A stretch of DNA of 42,731 nucleotides. Source: Micrococcales bacterium 73-13 (lineage in GTDB: Bacteria; Actinomycetota; Actinomycetes; Actinomycetales; Microbacteriaceae). The stretch spans positions 1 through 42,731 of the forward strand of contig MKVN01000041.1 of the NCBI GenBank assembly GCA_001898855.1, given 5' to 3'. The notes under the pieces are model-generated. The model was not told where the DNA came from. It saw only the letters and a program-made list of their open reading frames with translations, and made no database searches. Below, piece after piece: positions 7,649 through 15,288 of this stretch. Within the stretch, counting starts at the first letter, position 1, and every line of letters starts with the position of its first letter. A program made the translations under genes and the position numbers.

Positions 7649-8637
7649 GCCGGTCCCTGCGCGAGCTGCCGAAGGTGCACGTGCACGTCCACCTCGACGG
7701 GTCCTATCCGCTGCCCGCCGTCCAGGCGCTCGCGCGGCGACGGGGCGCCGCGTTCGCCGTCCCGGACCGCTTCGAGACGGTCTGGGACTTCTTCGACGCG
7801 TACGGGACCGTCCCGCAGCTCGTCGAGGACCTCGACGACCTCGCCGGACTGTGCCGGGCGCTGGTGCGCGCCGAGGCCGAGGCCGGCGTCCGCTTCCTGG
7901 AGCCGGCGATCGAGCCGCAGCTCTACGCGCCGCGACTCGGATCGCTGGAGACCGTCGCCCGCGCGACCGTCGACGCGCTGCAGGCGGCCGGCGCGGAGCA
8001 CGGCATCGAGGTCGGCGCGAACCTCACCATCAACACCGACCAGGACGAGGCGATCGCCGCCGAGCTCGCCCGGATCGCCGCCGTGCTCGCCGGCCGGGGC
8101 GTCACCGCCCTCGGCACCGCCGGCTTCGTCGAGCCGGCCGGCCTCGCGCGGTTCGCCGGCGCCGCGCGCATCGCGCGGGACGCCGGCCTCCAGGTGGTCT
8201 CGCACGCCGGCCAGACCGGCGGCCCGGAGAGCGTCCGCGAGGCGCTCGACGAGCTCGGCGCCACCCGGATCTCGCACGGCGTGCGCGCCGTCGAGGACGA
8301 GGAGCTCGTCGCCCGCCTGGCCGCCGAGCGGATCGTGCTCGACGTCTGCCCGGTGTCGAACGTCGCGCTCGGCGTCGTCGCCGCGCTCGCGGCGCACCCG
8401 GCCCCGGCGCTCGCGGCCGCGGGCGTGCCGGTGACGCTGAACGCCGACGACTCGCTCTGGCTCGGCAGCGACGTCGTCGCGCAGTACGAGGTCGCCCGCG
8501 AGGTGTGGGGGCTCTCCGACGAGGCGCTGGCCGGCCTCGCCGGCGCCGGCGCCCTCGTGCCCGGCCTGTCCGCGACCGGCCGCGCGGCGCTCGAGACGGA
8601 CCTGGCCGCGTGGCTCGCGGCCGAGGCGGCGGCATGA
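7645..8637 (+). CDS. Adenosine-deaminase-like amidohydrolase with HAGQ motif
   Basis: A 330-residue TIM-barrel amidohydrolase of the adenosine/adenine deaminase family. The metal motif HVHLDGS has H14 and H16, the zinc-ligand motif is SHAG (186-189) with H187, H211 lies in ISHGV, CPVSN (235-239) matches the usual CPTSN, and D268-D269 in LNADDS match the catalytic and metal aspartates. The canonical motif is HAGE, where the glutamate protonates N1 of the purine; here residue 190 is Gln (CAG, 8212-8214). The protein may therefore deaminate or hydrolyse a different ring, or have altered kinetics. The start is GTG 7645, coupled by GTGA overlap to the permease. Its position inside an importer-oxidoreductase operon suggests it acts on the imported compound or a breakdown product. 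Confidence 0.88.
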   Translation: MSRSLRELPKVHVHVHLDGSYPLPAVQALARRRGAAFAVPDRFETVWDFFDAYGTVPQLVEDLDDLAGLCRALVRAEAEAGVRFLEPAIEPQLYAPRLGSLETVARATVDALQAAGAEHGIEVGANLTINTDQDEAIAAELARIAAVLAGRGVTALGTAGFVEPAGLARFAGAARIARDAGLQVVSHAGQTGGPESVREALDELGATRISHGVRAVEDEELVARLAAERIVLDVCPVSNVALGVVAALAAHPAPALAAAGVPVTLNADDSLWLGSDVVAQYEVAREVWGLSDEALAGLAGAGALVPGLSATGRAALETDLAAWLAAEAAA

Positions 8638-8662
8638 CCGCGCGGACGACGAGGAGGGGCGC

Positions 8663-10033
8663 ATGACCGGCATCGTGCTCGGCGCATTCGAGATCAACGG
8701 GGTGAACCTCACCAGCCAGGGCCTCTGGGCGCATCCGGAGCAGCACACCGTCCGCTACACCGACCTCGACTACTGGGTGGAGCTCGCCCGGCTGCTCGAC
8801 CGCGGCGGCTTCGACTTCCTGTTCCTCGCCGACTCCTACGGCTATCCGCACCTGAACGGAGAGACGCCCGCCGTCGCCTTCGAGCAGGCCGCGGAGATCC
8901 CGAAGAACGACCCGATGCTGCTCATCCCGGCGCTGGCGCTGGCCACCGACCGGCTCGGCTTCGCCGTCACCAGCTCGAGCACCTACGAGGCGCCGTACGC
9001 GAACGCGCGGCGGTTCGCGACGCTCGACCACCTGACCCGCGGGCGCATCGCGTGGAACGTCGTCACGACGACGGCGACCGTCGTCAAGGACCTGTTCGGC
9101 GCCGAGCGGCTCATCCCGCACGACGAGCGCTACGCCGTGGCCGAGGAGTACCTGCAGCTCTCCTACGAGCTGTTCGAGGGCTCCTGGGAGGACGGCGCGG
9201 TGCTCGCCGACCAGCGCCGCCGCATCTACGCCGACCCGGCCAAGGTGCACAAGGTCGTCCACCACGGGCGCTACTTCGACGTCGAGGGCTACTTCAACTG
9301 CGAGCCGTCGCCGCAGCGCACGCCGGTCATCTTCCAGGCCGGCGCCTCGCCCGCCGGACTCGCCTTCGCCGCCCGGAACGCCGAGGTCGTCTTCGTGCAG
9401 GGCCGGAACGCCGAGGCGGTCGCCGAGCAGGTCCGCACGCTGCACCGGCTCGTCGAGGAGGCCGGACGGGACCCCGCCTCGGTGAAGGCGATCGCCGGCC
9501 TCTCCGCGGTCGTCGGTCTCGACCGCGCCGACGCGCAGCGCCGGCTCGACGACTACCTGTCCTACGTGCACGAGGACGCGGCGCGGGTGTACTTCGCGCA
9601 GATGACCGGCATCGACCTCGCGGCGCTCGCCCCCGAGACCGAGGTGTCCTCGCTGTCCACCCAGCAGAGCCGCACCCAGCTCACCCGCTTCGACGGCGCG
9701 ACCGCCGCCGAGGCGTTCGCCGAATTCGCGCGCCGCGGCATGCGCGAGTTCATCCTGCTCGGCTCGGGCGAGCAGATCGCGGACGAGATGGTCGACCTCG
9801 TCGAGCGCACGGGCCTCGACGGCTTCAACTTCACGCCGTTCGTCAGCCCCGGCTCCTACCGCGACTTCGTCGACCGCGTCGTCCCGGCGCTGCGCGCCCG
9901 CGGCGCCGTGCCGCCCGTGCCGGTCGGCGGTACGCTGCGGCAGCGGCTGTTCGGCGAGAGCCGGCTGCCCGGCACCCACCCCGCCGCCGCCGCGCGGCAC
10001 CGCGCCCCCGAAGCCCCCCAGGAGCGAGCATGA
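8663..10033 (+). CDS. LLM-class flavin monooxygenase, NtaA/SnaA/DszA type
   Basis: A 456-residue FMN-dependent monooxygenase of the bacterial luciferase-like superfamily, in the NtaA/SnaA/DszA/DmoA branch that attacks C-N or C-S bonds using reduced flavin from a partner reductase. Family landmarks: FDFLFLADSYGY near 50-60, GRIAWNVVTT near 128-137, the Y-x-x-x-EEY segment, HHGRYFDVEGYFNCEPSPQRTP split around residue 200-220, and FQAGASPAGLAFAA. Length is normal. ATG 8663 follows GAGGAGGGG. No flavin reductase gene is seen in the window, so reduced flavin must come from elsewhere. The stop overlaps the next ATG. In this operon it is the best candidate for the first oxidative attack on the imported substrate. 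Confidence 0.92.
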   Translation: MTGIVLGAFEINGVNLTSQGLWAHPEQHTVRYTDLDYWVELARLLDRGGFDFLFLADSYGYPHLNGETPAVAFEQAAEIPKNDPMLLIPALALATDRLGFAVTSSSTYEAPYANARRFATLDHLTRGRIAWNVVTTTATVVKDLFGAERLIPHDERYAVAEEYLQLSYELFEGSWEDGAVLADQRRRIYADPAKVHKVVHHGRYFDVEGYFNCEPSPQRTPVIFQAGASPAGLAFAARNAEVVFVQGRNAEAVAEQVRTLHRLVEEAGRDPASVKAIAGLSAVVGLDRADAQRRLDDYLSYVHEDAARVYFAQMTGIDLAALAPETEVSSLSTQQSRTQLTRFDGATAAEAFAEFARRGMREFILLGSGEQIADEMVDLVERTGLDGFNFTPFVSPGSYRDFVDRVVPALRARGAVPPVPVGGTLRQRLFGESRLPGTHPAAAARHRAPEAPQERA

Positions 10034-11103
10034 CCTACGTCCCCGACTTCCCGACCCAGCACGTCCCGGCCGCGGACCGCTACCAGGGCGCCCGCTACCG
10101 CCGCGTGGGGCGCAGCGGCCTGCAGCTGCCCGAGATCTCACTCGGCCTCTGGCAGAACTTCGGCGAGACCCGGCCCTTCGAGACCCAGCGCGCGATCGTC
10201 CGGCACGCATTCGACCACGGCGTCACCCACTTCGACCTGGCGAACAACTACGGGCCGCCGCACGGCAGCGCCGAGGAGCACTTCGGGCGCATCCTCGGCG
10301 GCGACCTGCGCGGGCACCGCGACGAGCTGGTCATCTCCACCAAGGCCGGCTACGACATGTGGCCGGGTCCGTACGGGGAGTGGGGCTCCCGCAAGCACAT
10401 GCTCGCCTCGCTCGACCAGTCGCTGCGGCGCCTCGGCGTCGAGACGGTCGACATCTTCTACTCGCACCGCGCCGACCCGGAGACCCCCCTCGAGGAGACG
10501 ATGGGCGCGCTGCACACAGCCGTGACCTCGGGCAAGGCGCTCTACGTCGGCATCTCCTCCTACTCGCCGGAGCGCACCAGGGAGGCGGCGCGCATCCTCG
10601 CCGGGCTCGGCACGCCGCTGCTCATCCACCAGCCCTCCTACTCGATGGTGAACCGCTGGGTCGAGCACGGCCTGCTCGACGTGCTGGGCGAGCTCGGGGT
10701 GGGCTGCATCGCGTTCTCGCCGCTCGCGCAGGGCCTGCTCACCGACCGCTACCTGGACGGCATCCCCGCCGGCTCGCGCGCCTCATCGCCCGGCTCGATG
10801 CGCAGCACACCGCTCGACGAGGACACCAGGGCGCGGCTGCGCGCGCTGTCGGCGATCGCCGCGGACCGCGGCCAGAGCCTCGCCCAGCTGGCGCTGAGCT
10901 GGGTGCTCCGGGACGCCAGGGTGACCTCGGCGCTGGTCGGCGCGTCGAGCGTGGAGCAGCTCGCCGCCAACCTCGCCGCCGCCTCGGCGCCGCCGCTGAC
11001 CGAGGGCGAGCTCGCCGCGATCGACGAGCACGCGACCGAGCTCGGGATCGACCTCTGGGCGGCGTCCAGCGCCGTCGGAGCGCAGGAGCGGGCGCGGTCA
11101 TGA
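10030..11103 (+). CDS. Aldo/keto reductase, YghZ-like
   Basis: A 357-residue aldo/keto reductase resembling the L-glyceraldehyde-3-phosphate reductase (YghZ/AKR14) and potassium-channel beta-subunit branch. The tetrad is visible: D69 and Y74 in FDLANNYG, K105 in STKAGYD and H146 in FYSHRAD. NADPH-binding features GSRKHMLASLDQSLRRLG and SALVGASSVEQL are present. It should reduce an aldehyde or ketone with NADPH in the cytosol, perhaps a carbonyl product of the upstream monooxygenase. ATG 10030 overlaps the monooxygenase stop (ATGA), and the stop overlaps the next ATG, so it is mid-operon. The physiological substrate is not deducible. Confidence 0.93.
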   Translation: MTYVPDFPTQHVPAADRYQGARYRRVGRSGLQLPEISLGLWQNFGETRPFETQRAIVRHAFDHGVTHFDLANNYGPPHGSAEEHFGRILGGDLRGHRDELVISTKAGYDMWPGPYGEWGSRKHMLASLDQSLRRLGVETVDIFYSHRADPETPLEETMGALHTAVTSGKALYVGISSYSPERTREAARILAGLGTPLLIHQPSYSMVNRWVEHGLLDVLGELGVGCIAFSPLAQGLLTDRYLDGIPAGSRASSPGSMRSTPLDEDTRARLRALSAIAADRGQSLAQLALSWVLRDARVTSALVGASSVEQLAANLAAASAPPLTEGELAAIDEHATELGIDLWAASSAVGAQERARS

Positions 11104-11555
11104 CCCACCCGAACCTGGGCGAGGTCCACCCGCCGGTCTACCAGGCGATGCTCGAGCTCGACGACCGCGCGGCGCGGGCCGCCGCCGAGTCGGGGCTCGA
11201 CGCGAGGCTCGTGGAGCTCGTGAAGATCCGGGCCTCGCAGCTGAACGGCTGCGCCTTCTGCCTGCGGATGCACGTCGCGGACGCGATCGCGCACGGCGAG
11301 AGCGCCGAGCGGCTCGCCGTGATCGCGGCCTGGTGGGAGTCGCAGTACTTCACCGAGGCGGAGCGCGCGGCGCTGCAGCTGACCGAGCGGGTCACCCGGA
11401 TCGGCGACCACGGCCGGCTGCCGGACCGCGGCGTCGACCCTGCGGCCCACCTCGACGAGCGGCAGCACGCGGCGGTCGCCTGGCTCGTCGTCGTCATCAA
11501 CGCCTGGAACCGGATCGCGATCACCAGCCACTACCCGGTCGGGCCCGAGGACTGA
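11100..11555 (+). CDS. AhpD-like carboxymuconolactone decarboxylase family protein
   Basis: A 151-residue all-helical AhpD/CMD-fold protein. The redox motif CAFC (C51, C54) is followed by H58 in CLRMHVADA, as in peroxidase-type members; EL at 39-40 before VKIRASQ completes the usual proton relay. Such proteins act as alkylhydroperoxidases, often scavenging peroxide next to flavin monooxygenases. ATG 11100 overlaps the aldo/keto reductase stop. As the last gene of the catabolic operon, it fits protection against uncoupled flavin chemistry, though some relatives are enzymes of ring degradation. Confidence 0.9.
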   Translation: MTHPNLGEVHPPVYQAMLELDDRAARAAAESGLDARLVELVKIRASQLNGCAFCLRMHVADAIAHGESAERLAVIAAWWESQYFTEAERAALQLTERVTRIGDHGRLPDRGVDPAAHLDERQHAAVAWLVVVINAWNRIAITSHYPVGPED

Positions 11556-11571
11556 GCGCCGATCGAGCCCG

Positions 11572-11590
11572 GCCTGCCGTGGCGGCGGGC
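11572..11590 (+). terminator. Possible terminator after the catabolic operon
   Basis: An 8-bp stem GCCTGCCG/CGGCGGGC with one G-T pair and a TGG loop, 17 bases after the AhpD-like stop. There is no T run, as is common in high-GC actinobacteria. Confidence 0.35.
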
Positions 11591-11621
11591 GCGGCGCGGC
11601 CGGCGCGGTAGCGTCGGGTCC

Positions 11622-12227
11622 ATGACCGAGCAGCGGGCGCGCGGGCGGGCCTGGCTGCGATCGGCGCCGTGGATCTTCATCCTCGCCGCGATCGGCACCG
11701 TCCAGGTGATCCGCGCCCAGCCGTTCGACGCCGCGGTCTTCGGCGTCGCGGCGGTCGCGCTCGCCCTCGACGCGGCCGGCGCGGTGCCGGCCGGCGCGCG
11801 GCGCCCCTCGGTCCCGATCAGCGCGGCGATCGCGGTCGCGGGCGTGGTGGCGGTGACGCTGGCCCTCGCGCCGCGGCACGGCCTGCTGGCGGGTCTCGCG
11901 GTCGGCGCCGTCGGCGTCGTCGCGGTCGCGCTGGCGTGGCTGCGGCCGCCGCCGCGCGCGGCCGACGACGATCCGGCTGCGCGGCACCGACGGGTGCGCC
12001 GGGCCGCGATCGGCTGGGGCGGCGTCGCCCTGGTGCTCTGCCTCGTCGAGCTGTGGTCGTTCCTGCTCGGCCGCTTCACGGCGGAGGCGAAGGAGCTCCA
12101 CCCGGCGATCTCGGAGCTGCTCGACCCGGCGCTCGGCGACCCCTTCGGCCGCGCGGTGTTCGCCGTCGCCTGGCTCGCGCTCGGCGTCCTGCTGCTGACC
12201 CGCGGGAGGTCCGCGCGCGATGCGTGA
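11622..12227 (+). CDS. Multi-pass membrane protein, unrecognised
   Basis: A 201-residue protein with about six hydrophobic segments, Ala/Val-rich, with an internal charged loop (PPPRAADDDPAARHRRVRRA, around residues 108-128). I recognise no catalytic motif. A -10-like TAGCGT at 11609-11614 ends 7 bases before ATG 11622 and there is no Shine-Dalgarno sequence, so the mRNA is probably leaderless. Its stop overlaps the start of the next small membrane protein gene by 8 bases, so the two are translated together and may form a complex. Confidence 0.8.
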   Translation: MTEQRARGRAWLRSAPWIFILAAIGTVQVIRAQPFDAAVFGVAAVALALDAAGAVPAGARRPSVPISAAIAVAGVVAVTLALAPRHGLLAGLAVGAVGVVAVALAWLRPPPRAADDDPAARHRRVRRAAIGWGGVALVLCLVELWSFLLGRFTAEAKELHPAISELLDPALGDPFGRAVFAVAWLALGVLLLTRGRSARDA

Positions 12228-12441
12228 CGTCACCATCGGCATCTACCTGCTCTGCCTGGTCGCGGCGGTGCTGCTCGCGATCGGCGCCCGCGTGCCGCGC
12301 TGGGGGATCGGGACGGTCACCGAGCTGCTCGACGGCATCCTGGCCGAGCGCGCGCCGCGGGTGACGCTGGTGCTCTTCTGGTGGTGGCTCGGGTGGCACT
12401 TCCTGGTCGGGCAGACCGTCGACGCGCCGCTCGCCGGCTGA
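12220..12441 (+). CDS. DUF6186-like small membrane protein
   Basis: A 73-residue protein with an N-terminal hydrophobic segment (IGIYLLCLVAAVLLAIGARV) and a C-terminal WWWLGWHF segment. The pattern 'hydrophobic helix, RVPRWGIGTVTELLDGIL, then LFWWWLGWHFLV' is that of actinobacterial DUF6186 proteins, whose role is unknown. The identification is from memory of the pattern. It overlaps the upstream membrane-protein gene by 8 bases and has GGGAGG at 12204-12209. These two genes form a small unit between the catabolic operon and the LuxR regulator. Confidence 0.75.
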   Translation: MRDVTIGIYLLCLVAAVLLAIGARVPRWGIGTVTELLDGILAERAPRVTLVLFWWWLGWHFLVGQTVDAPLAG

Positions 12442-12483
12442 CGGCATTCGCCGTTCTCGCGTCGCGTTGGTATGAATGGTCCG

Positions 12484-15063
12484 ATGACCTCCACCGACCC
12501 CAGCGCCGCCGCGGCGATCACGGGCGTGGTCGATCGGCCGCGGCTGTACCGGATCCTCGATGCCGCGTCGGTGAGGGTCTGCGTGCTGCAGGGGCCGAGC
12601 GGCTCGGGCAAGACCACCCTGCTGCGCAGCTGGGCGCTGCAGCGGGAGCCGGTGGAGCGGCTGCTCTGGATCTCGCTCGAGCGCGGTCTGACGACCCGCC
12701 ACACGTTCTGGCGGCACGTCGCCGCGAGCGCGGTGCGCCGCGGCGGGCTGACCCGCGAGGTCGGCGCGCAGGTCGAGGAGGAGCTCGGCATGACCGCCGA
12801 CCCGGTCCGGATCGCCGGCGAGCTGTTCGCCCAGGCCGGCCGCGTCGTCCTGGTGCTCGACGCGTACGAGCACCTCGGCGAGATCGCGCCGCAGATCGAC
12901 GAGGATCTGGCCCGGCTCATCGCGGCGGTGCCCGGCCTGCGACTCATGGTCACCACCCGGGCGCAGACCGCGCTGGTCGACCTCGAGCTGCCCGGCAGCG
13001 GGATCGTGCGGGTGGTCACGCTCGGCGAGCTCGCGCTCAACGCGGACGAGGTCGGCGCGCTGATCAGCGCGCAGGCCGGCATCGTCGACGAGCGCCTGGC
13101 CCGCTCCGTGGTGGACGCGACGAAGGGCTTCCCGCTGACGGTCCGCGCGGTCGTGCTGGCGCTGTCGCAGCTCGGCCGGATCCCTCGGCTCGACTCGACG
13201 GAGTGGCAGGCCGTCGTGGCGGCGAGGCTCGACGCGCTGCTGCCCGACCCGGTCGTGCGGCGGTTCGTCACCGACACCAGCGTCCCGCCCTACGTCGACA
13301 TCGAGCTGGCCCGCGAGCTGAGCGGCCACGAGGACACCCCGGCGATGCTCGACGCGCTGGAGCGCGACGGCTTCGGGCGCTGGATCCCCTACGCGCAGCA
13401 GCGGCTGGTCTTCCAGTACGTCGAGACCATCCGCGACACCTTCCGCACCCACGCCGTGGCGGACTCGGAGCGGTTCCGACGCTCCTGCGTGACGACGGCG
13501 CTCTGGCTGCTGCGGAACGAGGAGGTCGTCGACCAGGCGCTGCGCTTCGCCGTCGACGGGCAGGACTACGCGCTCGCCGACCGCGTGTTCGTCTCGCTGG
13601 TGATCACGAACCCGGACGCCTACACGACCGATCGCTTCCTGTCCGTGCTCGAGCAGGTGCCGGAGCCGATGCTGACGGCGTACCCGATGCTCGGCTTCGG
13701 CTTCGGCCTCGCCCTGATGGCGAATCCGATGCGGCGGCTGGAGGCGCCCCGGATCTTCCGGATCGCGGTGGAGTCGGAGTCCTTCCCGGCCTACATCGAG
13801 CCGGCGGTCGACGCGTTCTCGCACGCCGCGATGCGGGCGATCGCGCGCCGCCTCGCGCTGGACTGGACGGCCTCCTGCGCGGCGTCGCTGGACACGCTGC
13901 CGCTCGTGGAGCGCATCGCGCCGGAGCAGCTCGCCCGTTTCGGCGAGCACGTCGGCACCATCCTGCGGCAGCTGAGCTTCTCGATCTGGCAGGGCGGCCG
14001 GGTCGAGGAGGCGCTCGCCACGGCGAACCGCTCGGTCGCGCTGTGCACCAGGCCGGCGCCGCGGAACTACTCGATGGTCTACGTGGCGGCGATCGGCGCC
14101 GTCGCCGGCGACGTCGACTCGGCGGGTGCCGTCCTCGCCGGGGTCGACTGGGAGGTCTGGCCGAGCGAGCTGCGCCAGACCTCGTTGAACGCGCCCGGCC
14201 TGATCGCCGAGGCCTACTCGCGCATGGACGCGCACGACTTCCCCGGCGCGGCGGAGGTGCTGCGCGACACGCAGAGCTACCTGCGCACCAACGAGCACTG
14301 GCCGTTCCTCACGACCGCCTGGCTGCTGGCCAGGCACGGGCTCGGCCAGGCGCACGCCGAGGCCGAGCGGGTCACCAGGGAGCTCGACGCAGCGGCGCCG
14401 CCGCCCGGCGCCGGCGAGAACATGGCCACCGAGCAGCTGCGCGCCGCCCTGGCGAGCGCGTGGCTCACCGCCGACCAGGCGGGGGAGGCGCGCCGGGCGA
14501 TCGAGGCCGGCCGGGCGGACAGCCCGTTCCTCGCGCCGGCCCGGCTGGCCCTGCTGCTCGCGATGGACGCCGCCGACGCCGCCCTGCGGCGGGCGCCGGA
14601 GCTGCTCGGCCTGCCGGGCCACACCATCCGCAGCCGTGCCGAGACCCTGACGCTCGCCGCCGTCGCCGCGCTGCGCGAGGCCGAGCCGGGGCTCGCCTGG
14701 GACTGGCTGAGCGGCGCCGCCCTCGCGAGCGAGACCTACGGCCCGCGGCTGCACATCGCGCTGCTGCGGGCGCCGGACCGGCGGACCCTGACCGAGTTCG
14801 TCCGCGCGCGGGGAGCGACGGCCCTGTCGCGATATCTCGATGTCCGTCCGGGGTCCGAGGCCCCGCCCGCCGCGCTGAGCCCGCGCGAGCGGATCGTGCT
14901 CGCGGCGCTCGCCGAGCACGAGGGGACCCGCGCGATCGCCGAGGCCCTCTTCGTCTCCCCGCACACCGTGAAGTCCCAGCTGCGCAGCGTCTACCGCAAG
15001 CTCGGCGTCTCCTCCCGGCGCGCCGCGCTCGCCGCCGCGCACGAGCTCGGGCTGCTCGGGTAG
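12484..15063 (+). CDS. Large ATP-binding LuxR (LAL/MalT-type) regulator
   Basis: An 859-residue regulator. The N-terminus has a P-loop GPSGSGKT (37-44) and a Walker-B-like VVLVLDAYEHL near residue 120, the STAND/AAA nucleotide switch of MalT-like proteins. The middle is helical, probably tetratricopeptide-like. The C-terminus (about 798-859) is a LuxR helix-turn-helix: LSPRERIVLAAL, then ALFVSPHTVKSQLRSVYRKLG. Start choice: ATG 12472 is in frame but lies within TATGAAT, which fits a -10 element; ATG 12484 is 7 bases after that hexamer, so a leaderless start at 12484 is preferred. The gene is directly upstream of the giant adhesin on the same strand. The intervening DNA holds GGGATGA repeats resembling MalT boxes, so the adhesin gene is its likely target. 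Confidence 0.9.
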   Translation: MTSTDPSAAAAITGVVDRPRLYRILDAASVRVCVLQGPSGSGKTTLLRSWALQREPVERLLWISLERGLTTRHTFWRHVAASAVRRGGLTREVGAQVEEELGMTADPVRIAGELFAQAGRVVLVLDAYEHLGEIAPQIDEDLARLIAAVPGLRLMVTTRAQTALVDLELPGSGIVRVVTLGELALNADEVGALISAQAGIVDERLARSVVDATKGFPLTVRAVVLALSQLGRIPRLDSTEWQAVVAARLDALLPDPVVRRFVTDTSVPPYVDIELARELSGHEDTPAMLDALERDGFGRWIPYAQQRLVFQYVETIRDTFRTHAVADSERFRRSCVTTALWLLRNEEVVDQALRFAVDGQDYALADRVFVSLVITNPDAYTTDRFLSVLEQVPEPMLTAYPMLGFGFGLALMANPMRRLEAPRIFRIAVESESFPAYIEPAVDAFSHAAMRAIARRLALDWTASCAASLDTLPLVERIAPEQLARFGEHVGTILRQLSFSIWQGGRVEEALATANRSVALCTRPAPRNYSMVYVAAIGAVAGDVDSAGAVLAGVDWEVWPSELRQTSLNAPGLIAEAYSRMDAHDFPGAAEVLRDTQSYLRTNEHWPFLTTAWLLARHGLGQAHAEAERVTRELDAAAPPPGAGENMATEQLRAALASAWLTADQAGEARRAIEAGRADSPFLAPARLALLLAMDAADAALRRAPELLGLPGHTIRSRAETLTLAAVAALREAEPGLAWDWLSGAALASETYGPRLHIALLRAPDRRTLTEFVRARGATALSRYLDVRPGSEAPPAALSPRERIVLAALAEHEGTRAIAEALFVSPHTVKSQLRSVYRKLGVSSRRAALAAAHELGLLG

Positions 15064-15071
15064 CCGCCGGA

Positions 15072-15099
15072 GTCCGCTCGCCGAGACGCCCGAGCGGGC
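15072..15099 (+). terminator. Hairpin after the LuxR gene
   Basis: A 9-bp stem GTCCGCTCG/CGAGCGGGC (one T-G pair) with a 10-base loop, starting 9 bases after the regulator stop. No T run. It probably ends or dampens read-through into the adhesin gene. Confidence 0.45.
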
Positions 15100-15109
15100 G
15101 GATCGGCCG

Positions 15110-15213
15110 CACCCCTCGTTCGAGGGGTGAATTCCGGGATGAAATCCGGGATGAATCGCCCGAAACCGGCCTGCGCCGCCTCGCGAGTGCCGCAGAGTCG
15201 AGTCGGCACTCGA
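15110..15213 (+). promoter_or_regulatory. Regulatory region of the adhesin gene with MalT-box-like repeats
   Basis: Three elements lie here. An inverted repeat CACCCCTC-GTTC-GAGGGGTG spans 15110-15129. Two perfect direct copies of TCCGGGATGAA lie at 15133-15143 and 15145-15155, a 12-base period; the GGGATGA core matches the E. coli MalT-box core GGGA(T/G)GA. A second inverted repeat TCGAGT-CGGC-ACTCGA spans 15198-15213. Because the preceding gene encodes a MalT-type regulator, the direct repeats are the best candidate binding site. I cannot place a convincing -35/-10 pair. Confidence 0.5.
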
Positions 15214-15288
15214 AATCCGTCGAGCGGGGTCGGCGACGGGTGCCGTTTCGCCTGAGCACACCCAGAGTCGTAGAGGAAGTCCGCCACG

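Noticed and set aside
15110..15129. Inverted repeat CACCCCTC/GAGGGGTG as a second LuxR-gene terminator
   Set aside because: It is about 50 bases past the stop, after a better hairpin, has no T run and sits beside the regulatory repeats, so an operator is as likely; listed under the regulatory region instead.
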